Assembly: GCF_016522505.1 (NCBI RefSeq)
Contig: NZ_JAEHOH010000006.1
Coordinates: 239,004-303,003, forward strand
From: Leucobacter chromiisoli
Lineage (GTDB): Bacteria; Actinomycetota; Actinomycetes; Actinomycetales; Microbacteriaceae
Direction of reading: 5' to 3'
DNA: 64,000 nt
How positions within the stretch are numbered: position 1 is the stretch's first letter; every line of letters begins with the position of its first letter. The notes beneath the pieces were generated by a model, which did not search any database, was not told the origin of the DNA, and saw only the letters and a program-made list of their open reading frames with translations. The position numbers and the translations under genes are program-made. Positions 9,148-18,902 of this stretch are shown here, one piece after another.

Positions 9148-10014
9148 CTAGGGGATCAGGCCGGCGCGACGCGCCGCCGACACCGCGGCGTGGCGGGAGG
9201 GGGCCTCGAGCTTCGTCATCGCGGTCTTCAGGTAGCTCTTGACCGTGCTCTCGGTGAGACCCAGGAGGGCGCCGATGCGCGCGTTCGTGCTGCCGAGGGC
9301 CGCGCAGGAGAGCACGTCCACCTCGCGGGGCGAGAGGCGCACCTCCGGCGCCTCCCGCACCTCCCGCGCCTCGGGCGAGCCCGCGCGGCCGAGCTGCGCG
9401 AGCCGCCGCTCGACCGCGGAGAGCCGCCCCCGCAGCTCGGGGTCGGCGACCCCGGAGGCGATGCTGCGCAGCTCGGCGTAGCTCTCGCGCAGCTCCTCCA
9501 GCGCACCCGCCGGGATGGCGCTCGGCGCGCTCTCGGCGAGCAGCGACGCCGTGCGGCGGGAGACCTCGTCGCGCACCCGCAGCTCCCGCGCAAGCCCGTC
9601 GACGATCGCGCAGGCCGGCCCCGAGAGCGCGCCCGCCGGGGCGGTGCGGCCCCGGGCGGCCCCGTAGAGCACGGCCCGCGTCCGCCCGTCGACGATCACG
9701 GGGAAGGCAACGAGTGCGACGATGCCCTCGCTGAGCACCTGCCGGTCGTAGTCGTGGGTGATGTGGAGGGAGCGCTCGTAGTCGGAGGTGAGACGCGGCC
9801 GGCGCTCGGCGATCGCCCTGCCGCCGAGGCCCCGTCCGGTCCGCACCTCGAGCCCCTCGAGATTCGAGGTGCGGGTGCCCGAGAGCGAGGTGATGGTGGC
9901 GACGTCGTGAGATCCGTAGCCGGCGAACACGACGGGGAACCCCGTGGCGCGTCCGAAGTCGGCCACGGCCCGGTCGAGGAGCTGCGGCTCCGTCAGCCTG
10001 TCTGATCGCTGCAC
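9148..10014 (-). CDS. GAF/LuxR-type transcriptional regulator
   Basis: This is a one-component regulator. The N-terminal half (about residues 10-150) resembles a GAF sensor (GRGLGGRAIAERRP, SEGIVALVAFPVIVDGRTRAVLYGA as separate blocks), then a coiled-coil linker rich in Leu/Glu/Arg, then a C-terminal LuxR helix-turn-helix (LSPREVDVLSCAALG, STNARIGALLGLTESTVKSYL). I chose the GTG at 10012-10014 because the sequence further upstream is AT-rich promoter-like DNA; the start is uncertain. It is divergent from the PrpE-like gene and is a likely local regulator of the fatty-acid block. The ligand is unknown. Confidence 0.8.
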   Translation of the reverse strand: MQRSDRLTEPQLLDRAVADFGRATGFPVVFAGYGSHDVATITSLSGTRTSNLEGLEVRTGRGLGGRAIAERRPRLTSDYERSLHITHDYDRQVLSEGIVALVAFPVIVDGRTRAVLYGAARGRTAPAGALSGPACAIVDGLARELRVRDEVSRRTASLLAESAPSAIPAGALEELRESYAELRSIASGVADPELRGRLSAVERRLAQLGRAGSPEAREVREAPEVRLSPREVDVLSCAALGSTNARIGALLGLTESTVKSYLKTAMTKLEAPSRHAAVSAARRAGLIP

Positions 10015-10137
10015 TGCGATACCAACTTTCGAGGGTATTCGGACGTACCCGCAAATATATATCGTGATGGCGCACCGATCAACGACGGGAGAGGCACGGG
10101 TCGACGACGACCTCGTGCGGGGTTCGAAGGAGAACAC
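10015..10137. promoter_or_regulatory. Divergent promoter region between the LuxR-type regulator and prpE
   Basis: This 123-bp gap holds the most AT-rich run of its neighbourhood (AAATATATATCG around 10052-10065), flanked by GGGTAC/GTACCC-like elements near 10034-10050. AAGGAG at 10127-10132 is the ribosome binding site of the plus-strand gene. It is the expected site for regulator binding. Confidence 0.5.
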
Positions 10138-12116
10138 ATGCTCGCAGCGCAGCACCGGCCGACGGGGCCCGGCTACCGATCCGTCCGGGACCGCAGCACG
10201 CGGGATCCGGCCTCGTTCTGGCTCGAAGCCGCGGAGAGCGTCGACTGGACGAGACCCCCGGCCACCGCGCTCGAGGAGCGCGGCGAGTCCGAGTGGCGGT
10301 GGTTCCCCGACGGAGAGCTGAACGTCAGCCGCAACGCCCTGGACCGGCACGTGGAGGCGGGCCGCGGCGGAAGCCCGCCCTCGTCTACGACTCCGCGATG
10401 ACCGGGACCCGCGTCTCGCTCACCTACGGCGAGCTCCGCGACCGGGTGGCCCGCTTCGCGGGAGCGCTGCGGGACCGCGGCGTCGGCGTCGGGGACCGGG
10501 TGCTCGTGTACCTGCCGATGATCCCCGAGGCGGTGGTCGCGATGCTCGCCTGCGCCAGGATCGGCGCGATCCACTCGGTCGTGTTCGGCGGCTTCGCGTC
10601 GAGCGAGCTCGCGGTGCGCATCGCCGACGCGAAGCCGAAGGCGGTCGTCACGGCCTCCGGCGGCCTCGAGCCGGGGCGCGCCGTCGAGTACCTGCCGCTG
10701 CTGCGCCGGGCGCTCGACATCGCCGGCGCCGGCTGCGGGGTCGAGTGCGTCGTCGTCGCCGACCGGGCCGCGGTGCCCGGCAGCGCGAGCGACTACGCCG
10801 ACGACCCCGAGATCGCGTGGCTCGACTGGGCGTTGGTCGAGTCGGCGGCGACCCCCGCCGAGCCGTTGGCGGTGCCCTCCGATCACCCGCTCTACGTGCT
10901 CTACACGTCGGGCACGACGGGCAGCCCGAAGGGCGTCGTCCGCGACAGCGGCGGCTACGCCGTCGCACTCAGCTGGGCGATGCGCAGCATCTACGGCATC
11001 GGCCCCGGCGACACCATGTTCACCGCCTCCGACGTCGGCTGGGTCGTCGGTCACTCCTTCATCGTCTACGGGCCGCTGCTCGTCGGCGCCACGACCGTGC
11101 TCTACGAGGGCAAGCCCGTCGGCACCCCGGATCCGGGTGCGTTCTGGCGGGTCGCCTCCGCCGCCGGGGCGAAGGTGCTCTTCACGGCGCCCACCGCGCT
11201 GCGGGCGATCCGGCGGGAGGATCCCGCGCTCGAGCGGTTCGCCGAGCACGATCCGTCGTCCCTGCGCGCGGTGTTCCTCGCGGGGGAGCGGCTCGATCCC
11301 GAGACCCAGCGGTGGGCCGGCGACCGCCTCGGCGTCCCCGTGATCGACCACTGGTGGCAGACCGAGACCGGCTGGGCGATCTGCGCCAACCCGCTCGGGA
11401 TCGAGCGGCTGCCGGTGAAGGCCGGGTCGACGGCCGTGCCGATGCCGGGCTACGACGTCCGCATCCTCGACGCCGCCGGGCGCGAGATCGACGAGCCCGG
11501 CCGGGAGGGCAACATCGCGCTGCGCCTGCCGCTGCCGCCCGGCGCGCTGCTCGGGATCTGGGGCAGCCCGCAGCGCTTCGCCGACTCCTACCTCTCCGCC
11601 TTCCCCGGCTACTACGCCACCGGAGACGCCGGGCACGTCGACGAGGACGGCTACCTGTTCGTGATGGGGCGCACCGACGACGTGATCAACGTGGCGGGCC
11701 ACCGCCTCTCCACGGGGTCGCTCGAGGAGGTGCTGACGCTGCACGCGGCCGTGGCGGAGTGCGCGGTCATCGGCGTGCACGACGACCTCAAGGGTCAGCG
11801 GGCCGCCGGCTTCGTCACGCTCAAGCACGGCGACGCGGTCGACCGGCAGGCGCTCGCGGCGGAGCTGGTGGCGCTCGTGCGCGAGCACATCGGCCCGGTC
11901 GCGGCGTTCAGGGACGTCACGATCGTCGACCGCCTGCCGAAGACCCGCTCGGGCAAGATCCTGCGCAAGACGATGCGGCAGATCGTCGACGGCGAGCCCT
12001 ACGCGGTGCCGGCCACGATCGAGGATCCCTCGGTCGTCGACGCGTTCGCCGAGGCGCTCGGGGCCACCGTCTCGGCGCCCGCGACCTCCGCGCTCACCGC
12101 GATCTCCGGCCGCTGA
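10138..12116 (+). pseudogene. Propionyl/acetyl-CoA synthetase (PrpE/ACSS3-like), interrupted by a frameshift
   Basis: The intact family activates propionate or acetate to the acyl-CoA via an acyl-adenylate. Residues 1-77 are read from the ATG at 10138 (GYRSVRDRSTRDPASFW, FPDGELNVSRNALDRHVEAG), but the rest of the enzyme continues in another frame from about 10371 (KPALVYDSAMTGTRVS). One base is missing, or two are extra, at about 10366-10371. Downstream the protein is complete: YTSGTTGSPKG, the PrpE-type segment ASDVGWVVGHSFIVYGP, YEGKPVGTPDPGAFWRV, and the acetylatable Lys motif TRSGKILRK. Without repair, only a 87-residue product forms. Sequencing error, recent mutation or recoding cannot be told apart here. 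It lies upstream of DUF485-actP. Confidence 0.85.
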
Positions 12117-12271
12117 GCTGGATGCCGGCGCCGGCTCCCGCCCGGCGACCGGGGCCCGCCCCTCGGCCCGTTCGCGCCCCTCGGCCCGTTCGCATTCCCC
12201 GGCCGGCGGCTCCCGACCGCCGCCGGCCGACACCGTCCACCCGACCGCATCCCATGAGGCAAGGAGGCCCC

Positions 12272-12649
12272 ATGTCGCACGTCCCCTCCGATCCCGGCCG
12301 CAGCGCGCCGGAACCGATCGACTACGAAGCGTTCCAGGCGCGGCCCGAGTTCCAGGAGTACCGGCGCCGGTTCCGCCGCTTCGTGTTCCCGCTCGCCGCG
12401 GCGTTCATGATCTGGTTCCTCGGCTTCGTGATCCTCGGCGCCTACGCCCACGACCTCATGGCCCGGCCGCTGCTCGGCATGAACGTCGGCCTCTGGCTCG
12501 GCCTCGCCCAGTTCGTCACGACGTTCGGGATCACCATGTGGTACGTCTCGTTCGCGAACAAGCGGCTCGACCCCGCCACCACCGCACTGCGCGCCGAGCT
12601 CGAGGACATCGAGCGCGCCGCCGACGATCACGAAGGAGGCGCCCGATGA
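12272..12649 (+). CDS. DUF485 membrane protein (YjcH-like), partner of ActP
   Basis: This 125-residue protein has two predicted transmembrane segments (about residues 40-62 and 72-95) separated by a short loop, and the DUF485 core FQEYRRRFRRFVFPL. In other bacteria such proteins are encoded directly before acetate permeases and are thought to assist them; the exact role is unsettled. An AAGGAGG site at 12261-12267 precedes the ATG. Its TGA overlaps the actP start (ATGA at 12646-12649), which supports stoichiometric co-expression. Confidence 0.88.
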   Translation: MSHVPSDPGRSAPEPIDYEAFQARPEFQEYRRRFRRFVFPLAAAFMIWFLGFVILGAYAHDLMARPLLGMNVGLWLGLAQFVTTFGITMWYVSFANKRLDPATTALRAELEDIERAADDHEGGAR

Positions 12650-14268
12650 ACGCGCTCACCGTCCTGCGCCTCGAGGAGACCGCGGCGGAGCAGAACCCCG
12701 TGCTCAACATCGCCATCTTCCTCGCCTTCGTCGCGGTCACGATGGTGATCGTGATCCGCGCCAGCCGCAACAACAAGAGCGCCGCCGATTTCTACGCCGG
12801 GGGCCGCTCCTTCTCCGGCCGTCAGAACGGGCTCGCGATCGCGGGCGACTACCTCTCCGCCGCATCGTTCCTCGGCATCTGCGGCGCGATCGCGATCAGC
12901 GGCTACGACGGGTTCCTCTACTCGATCGGGTTCCTCGTGGCCTGGCTCGTCGCTCTGCTGCTCGTCGCCGAGCTCATGCGCAACACCGCGAAGTTCACGA
13001 TGGCCGACGTGCTCTCCTTCCGCCTCAGGCAGAAGCCCGTGCGCATGGCGGCGGCCTGCACGACGCTCGCCGTGTGCTTCTTCTACCTCCTCGCGCAGAT
13101 GGCGGGCGCCGGCGGCCTCGTCTCGCTGCTGCTCGGCGTCGACGACAAGCTCGGCCAGTCGGCGGTCATCGCGGTGGTCGGCATCGTCATGATCCTCTAC
13201 GTGCTCATCGGCGGTATGAAGGGCACGACCTGGGTGCAGATCATCAAGGCCGTGCTGCTCATCGCGGGCGCCGGCGCCATGACGGTGTGGGTGCTCGCGC
13301 TCAAGGGCTTCGACTTCGCCGCCGTGCTCGACGCCGCCGTGCACCACCCCGAGAACGCGAACGGCGCGGCGATCCTCGCCCCGGGCCTGCAGTACGGGGC
13401 GAACCCCATCGACTTCGTCTCGCTCGCCCTCGCCCTGGTGCTCGGCACCGCCGGGCTGCCGCACGTGCTCATGCGCTTCTACACGGTGCCGACCGCGAAG
13501 GAGGCCCGGCGATCGGTGGTGTGGGCGATCTGGCTCATCGGCATCTTCTACCTGTTCACCCTCGTGCTCGGCTACGGCGCGGCCGCGCTCGTCGGCCCCG
13601 AGACGATCGCGAACGCGCCGGGCGGCCAGAACTCGGCGGCCCCGCTGCTCGCGGCCTACCTCGGCGGCCCGCTGCTGCTCGGCTTCATCTCGGCCGTCGC
13701 GTTCGCCACGATCCTCGCCGTGGTCGCGGGGCTCACGATCACGGCGTCGGCCTCGTTCGCGCACGACATCTACAACAGCGTGATCAAGAGGGGCCAGGCC
13801 TCGCCCAGGCAGGAGGTGCGCGTCGCGAAGATCACGACCCTCGTGATCGGCGCCCTCGCCATCCTCGGCGGCATCGGCGTGCAGGGGCAGAACATCGCCT
13901 TCCTGGTGGCGCTCGCCTTCGCGGTCGCCGCGTCGGCGAACCTGCCGACGATCCTCTACTCCCTGTTCTGGTCGAGGTTCACGACGCGGGGCGCCGTGTG
14001 GTCGATGGCCGGCGGGCTGCTCTCGGCGATCCTGCTGATCGCGTTCTCCCCGGTCGTCTCGGGCGAGGAGACCGCGATGCTCGGCGCCGGGGTCGACTTC
14101 GCGATCTTCCCGCTCAAGAACCCGGGGATCGTCTCGATCCCGCTGGGATTCCTGCTCGGGTGGCTGGGCTCGATCACGGATCCCGGCCGCGAGTCGAAGC
14201 GGCTCGCGGCCGAGATGGAGGTGCGCGCGCTCACCGGGCACGGGGCGGAGCCGCCGGTGCAGCACTGA
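12646..14268 (+). CDS. actP: Cation/acetate symporter, SSS family
   Basis: It is a sodium:solute symporter of the ActP group that takes up acetate, and in relatives propionate or pyruvate. The 540-residue protein has about 13 transmembrane segments and the ActP landmarks SAADFYAGGRSFSGRQNGLA, DYLSAASFLGICG, TMADVLSFRLRQKPVRM and LGTAGLPHVLMRFYTVP. The ATG has AAGGAGG 6 nt upstream. It ends a likely prpE-DUF485-actP transcription unit and is followed by a strong hairpin. Substrate choice among short-chain carboxylates is inference from the neighbours. Confidence 0.92.
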   Translation: MNALTVLRLEETAAEQNPVLNIAIFLAFVAVTMVIVIRASRNNKSAADFYAGGRSFSGRQNGLAIAGDYLSAASFLGICGAIAISGYDGFLYSIGFLVAWLVALLLVAELMRNTAKFTMADVLSFRLRQKPVRMAAACTTLAVCFFYLLAQMAGAGGLVSLLLGVDDKLGQSAVIAVVGIVMILYVLIGGMKGTTWVQIIKAVLLIAGAGAMTVWVLALKGFDFAAVLDAAVHHPENANGAAILAPGLQYGANPIDFVSLALALVLGTAGLPHVLMRFYTVPTAKEARRSVVWAIWLIGIFYLFTLVLGYGAAALVGPETIANAPGGQNSAAPLLAAYLGGPLLLGFISAVAFATILAVVAGLTITASASFAHDIYNSVIKRGQASPRQEVRVAKITTLVIGALAILGGIGVQGQNIAFLVALAFAVAASANLPTILYSLFWSRFTTRGAVWSMAGGLLSAILLIAFSPVVSGEETAMLGAGVDFAIFPLKNPGIVSIPLGFLLGWLGSITDPGRESKRLAAEMEVRALTGHGAEPPVQH

Positions 14269-14296
14269 CACCGGCCGGTCCCTCCGCCCCACACCG

Positions 14297-14354
14297 TTCG
14301 GTCGTCGCGGATGCGCGGTACGCGGGTCGCCCCCGCACATCCGCGACGACCGAA
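14297..14354. terminator. Terminator after actP
   Basis: A perfect 17-bp inverted repeat: arms 14297-14313 (TTCGGTCGTCGCGGATG) and 14338-14354, with a GC-rich loop of 24 nt. No T-tract follows. Confidence 0.75.
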
Positions 14355-14432
14355 GAGGGGAAGGGGAGACGGAAGGCCGGGCGGGGCGGGGGAGCACCGA
14401 AGCGCCCCGTGCTCGTGGAAGAATGGTGAACC

Positions 14433-15737
14433 ATGGCAAGCCCCGTGAACCCGCCGCGCGGAATGCGCGATTTCCTTCCCGCAGACAAGGCCCGCCGCGA
14501 GCACGCCCTCGGCGTGATCCGCGAGGTCTACCGCGCCCACGGCTTCGACGAGATCGAGACGCCCGTGGTCGAGGACTACGCGCGCCTGCACGCGGGGCTC
14601 GGCGGCGACAACGAGAAGCTGTCCTTCTCGATCCTGAAGCGCGGGATCCGCCCCGAGCAGCTGCGGGGCGCGGTCGAGGCCGGCGATCCCGAGCAGCTCG
14701 CCGACCTCGGCCTGCGCTTCGACCTCACGGTGCCGCTCACCCGCTTCTACGCGAGCCACCGGGCCGAGCTGCCGCCCGTGTTCCGCGCGATCCAGATCGC
14801 CCCCGTCTGGCGGGCGGAGCGCCCCCAGAAGGGACGCTACCGCCAGTTCGTGCAGGCCGACATCGACATCATCGGCGAGCCCGGGCTGCTCGCCGAGATC
14901 GAGCTCATCACGGCGACCTCGCAGGCGCTCGCGGCGCTCGGCCTCGAGGGCTGCGTGATCCGCGTCAACGACCGCCGTATCCTCTTCGGCCTGCTGGCGC
15001 ACTGCGGCTTCGCTCCGGACCAGCACGACCGGGCGCTGATCACCGTCGACAAGCTCGACAAGATCGGCGCGGCGGGTGTGGTCGACGAGCTGCGCGGGAT
15101 CGACGAGGCCGCCGCCCTGCGCATGGGCGAGGTGCTCGCCGCGGCGGAGCCCGCCCTCGAGAGCGGGGGCGGCATCCCGCTCACCCGCGAGGCCATCGCG
15201 GCCGTGCTGCCCGCCGGCGCCGCGGAGAGCGGGATCGAGAGCCTCGCCGAGCTCGGCTCCGCCCTCGAGGGCGGCCTGCCCGAGGGCGTGACGGTGCGCT
15301 TCGACCCGACCCTGGTGCGCGGCATGGGCTATTACACGGGCACGATCTTCGAGGTCGCGCATCCGGGATCCGGCAGCTCGGTGGGCGGCGGGGGCCGGTA
15401 CGACGGCATGATCGGCCGCTTCCTCGGGCAGGACGTGCCGGCCGTGGGATTCTCGATCGGCTTCGAGCGGGTAGTCGACCTGATCGAGCTGCCCGAGGAC
15501 GACGGGCCCGACGCGATCGCGCTGGTGTACGACAGGGACGCCGCCTTCGAGGACCTCGCGGCCCTCAAGCGGGAGCTCGTCGCACGGGGTCATCGGGTGC
15601 GGCTCGAGAAGCGGCAGAAGAACATGAAGGCCCTGCTGGAGCGCGTCGCCGCGCAGGGCTTCGGCCGCGTCGCCAACGTGCGCGCGGGGGAGCGCGACGC
15701 CGACGCCCTCGACCTCAGGGAACTCGCCGCCGTCTGA
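14433..15737 (+). CDS. hisS: Histidyl-tRNA synthetase
   Basis: It is a class II aminoacyl-tRNA synthetase charging tRNA-His. The 434-residue protein begins with the typical PPRGMRDFLP and has motif 2 (APVWRAERPQKGRYRQFVQ), the histidine-specific block LVRGMGYYTGTIFEV, motif 3 in SIGFERVVDL, and a C-terminal anticodon-binding domain from about residue 345. The segment LKRGIRPEQLRGAVEAG is an insert seen in the variant HisRS group of some actinobacteria. Its start is ATG 14433. A hairpin at 15755-15794 follows. Confidence 0.94.
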   Translation: MASPVNPPRGMRDFLPADKARREHALGVIREVYRAHGFDEIETPVVEDYARLHAGLGGDNEKLSFSILKRGIRPEQLRGAVEAGDPEQLADLGLRFDLTVPLTRFYASHRAELPPVFRAIQIAPVWRAERPQKGRYRQFVQADIDIIGEPGLLAEIELITATSQALAALGLEGCVIRVNDRRILFGLLAHCGFAPDQHDRALITVDKLDKIGAAGVVDELRGIDEAAALRMGEVLAAAEPALESGGGIPLTREAIAAVLPAGAAESGIESLAELGSALEGGLPEGVTVRFDPTLVRGMGYYTGTIFEVAHPGSGSSVGGGGRYDGMIGRFLGQDVPAVGFSIGFERVVDLIELPEDDGPDAIALVYDRDAAFEDLAALKRELVARGHRVRLEKRQKNMKALLERVAAQGFGRVANVRAGERDADALDLRELAAV

Positions 15738-15754
15738 CCCACGCCTGCGCTGGT

Positions 15755-15794
15755 CAGTAGATGCTGTTATTCCGCCTGGAACGAGCATCTACTG
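15755..15794. terminator. Hairpin after hisS
   Basis: Perfect 11-bp arms CAGTAGATGCT (15755-15765) and AGCATCTACTG (15784-15794) enclose an 18-nt loop. It is less GC-rich than other terminators in the window and has no T-tract. Confidence 0.55.
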
Positions 15795-15898
15795 CCGACC
15801 CGAGGTGCGATCCACAGCGGAATTCCATTGACGGCGCGACGCGGACGGTGCGACGCTGGCAGCACCGCCGCCGGGGCGGTCCGAACGGAGGAGTTCTC

Positions 15899-16342
15899 AT
15901 GGGTACCCAGATCTTCGTGAATTTCGCGACGGACGACCTGGAACGCTCGAAGGCGTTCTACACGGCGCTCGGATGCGAGATCAATCCGCTCTTCACCGAC
16001 GAGAACGCGGCCTGCATCGTCTGGGACGAGCAGGTCTACTTCATGGTGCTCACCCGCGAGTACTTCGCCACGTTCACTGACAAGAAGATCGCCGACTCCC
16101 GCGCCACGGCGCAGGTGCTCGTCGCCCTCTCCCGGGAATCGCGGGAGGACGTCGATCGCACGCTCGAGGCGGGCGTGCGGGCGGGCGGCGCCGAGCCGCG
16201 CCCGGCGCAGGACCTCGGCTTCATGTACTCGCGCGACCTCGAGGATCCCGATGGGAACATCCTCGAGTTCCTCTACATGGATCCTGCCGCGGCGGAGCAG
16301 GGACCGGCGGCGTTCACGTCGGAGGAGTCCCCGGGCTCCTGA
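15899..16342 (+). CDS. VOC/glyoxalase-fold protein
   Basis: This 147-residue protein has the vicinal-oxygen-chelate fold pattern: a first beta-alpha unit IFVNFATDDLERSKAFYTALG and a closing DLEDPDGNILEFLYMDP strand. The PhnB/lactoylglutathione-lyase-like group includes metal enzymes and antibiotic-binding proteins; the closing Glu of NILEF could be a metal ligand, so catalysis is possible but not proven. The ATG at 15899 follows a GGAGGAG site. It stands alone between hisS and eno. Substrate unknown. Confidence 0.82.
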   Translation: MGTQIFVNFATDDLERSKAFYTALGCEINPLFTDENAACIVWDEQVYFMVLTREYFATFTDKKIADSRATAQVLVALSRESREDVDRTLEAGVRAGGAEPRPAQDLGFMYSRDLEDPDGNILEFLYMDPAAAEQGPAAFTSEESPGS

Positions 16343-17725
<1,383 letters not shown>

Positions 17726-17742
17726 ACCGAGGCACGAGGGAC

Positions 17743-18261
17743 ATGGCGAGACGCTGGGCCGAGGACATCGGGGCGTGGGCCTCGAGCCTTCGGTTCAGCG
17801 GCTTCACCGTGCTGATCGTGGCGCTCGTGGTCGCGGGCGGCGTGATCGTCAGCCCCGCGGTCTCCACCTTCGTGCAGCAGCGGCGCGAGATCGCGGAGCT
17901 GCAGCAGAGCGTGAAGCTGCATCGCGAGACGGTGGCAGACATCGACGCCGAGCGCGTGAAGTGGCGGGATCCCGTCTACGTGCGCGCCCAGGCGCGTGAC
18001 CGGCTGTTCTACGTCATGCCGGGGGAGACCCAGCTCAGCGTGATCGACGACGTCCCGATCCCGGTCGAGACCGACGACGAGACCAGCGCCGAGCTCACGA
18101 GGATCGACCGGAACTGGGCCCGCTCCCTGGTGGGCTCGACGATCTCGGCGGGAACGACCGACGCGGGCCCCGACGAGCTCGCGGGGACGACGGGCCCCTC
18201 TGAGCCGACGCCCGCCCCCGAACCCCCAGCCGACCCGACGAACGAGGAGACCGCCGAATGA
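17743..18261 (+). CDS. FtsB/DivIC-type septum formation initiator
   Basis: This 172-residue bitopic protein has a short cytoplasmic N-terminus, one transmembrane helix at about residues 19-40, a coiled coil at about 44-72 (QQRREIAELQQSVKLHRETV), the conserved RDPVYVRAQARDRLFYVMPGE segment typical of actinobacterial FtsB/DivIC proteins, and a long Pro/Thr/Glu-rich tail from about 125. It is expected to join FtsL and FtsQ at the division site. It starts 17 nt after eno and overlaps DUF501 by ATGA (18258-18261), the usual actinobacterial order. Confidence 0.88.
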   Translation: MARRWAEDIGAWASSLRFSGFTVLIVALVVAGGVIVSPAVSTFVQQRREIAELQQSVKLHRETVADIDAERVKWRDPVYVRAQARDRLFYVMPGETQLSVIDDVPIPVETDDETSAELTRIDRNWARSLVGSTISAGTTDAGPDELAGTTGPSEPTPAPEPPADPTNEETAE

Positions 18262-18740
18262 CCCGGCCACCATACGCCGAACCCACCGCCGAGGACATCC
18301 GCACGGTGAGCGAGCAGCTCGGGCGTGAGGCCCGCGGCGTCGTCGGCATCGCCGCGCGCGCCGCCGACGGCTCGCCCACCGTGGTGGCGACCGCCCCGCG
18401 GTTGCCCGACGGATCACCGTTCCCCACGTTCTACTACCTCTGCCACCCGGAGGTCGTCGCCGCGGCATCCCGGCTCGAGGCTGCCGGCGTGATGGTCGAG
18501 TTCAACGATCTCCTCGCCGAGGACGAGGAGATCCGGGCCCAGTACGAGCGCGCGCACCTCGCCTACATCGCCGACCGCGACTCCGTGGGCGAGGTTCCCG
18601 AGGTCTCCGGGGTGAGCGCGGGGGGCATGCCCACCCGCGTGAAGTGCCTGCACGCGCTCATCGGCCACTCGCTCGCGGCGGGGCCGGGGGTGAACCCCAT
18701 CGGCGACCTCGCCCTCGAGCGGAGCGGCTGGGCCGGCTGA
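18258..18740 (+). CDS. DUF501 protein
   Basis: A 160-residue actinobacterial protein of unknown function. The family core is visible: VSEQLGREARGVVGIA, FPTFYYLCHPEVVAAASRLEA as separate blocks, and the C-terminal GGMPTRVKCLHALIGHSLAAG with a conserved Cys and His. It overlaps the ftsB gene by 4 nt, and in relatives usually precedes an exopolyphosphatase gene (ppx); here ppx is absent and ndh follows after 162 nt. Confidence 0.88.
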   Translation: MTRPPYAEPTAEDIRTVSEQLGREARGVVGIAARAADGSPTVVATAPRLPDGSPFPTFYYLCHPEVVAAASRLEAAGVMVEFNDLLAEDEEIRAQYERAHLAYIADRDSVGEVPEVSGVSAGGMPTRVKCLHALIGHSLAAGPGVNPIGDLALERSGWAG

Positions 18741-18808
18741 TCCCGCCGTCTCCGACCCGATTCGCGACCGAAACCCGCGAAAGCGCGAAAGCGACTCCGG
18801 AAGCAGAG

Positions 18809-18846
18809 TAGACTGTTGCGGTCGGGCGGACCTCGTCCGTCATTTT
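18809..18846 (+). promoter_or_regulatory. ndh promoter -10 and leader hairpin with T-run
   Basis: TAGACT at 18809-18814 fits a -10 and would give a leader of about 80 nt. A small hairpin CGGAC-CTC-GTCCG (18827-18839) is followed directly by TCATTTTT, so the early leader resembles a weak intrinsic terminator. Attenuation is possible but untested; it could also just end read-through from DUF501. Confidence 0.4.
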
Positions 18847-18902
18847 TCGTGCCCGATGCACAGCGGGCGCGGTCCTGCAACGTGTCCCAAGGAGACTGCT
18901 TC

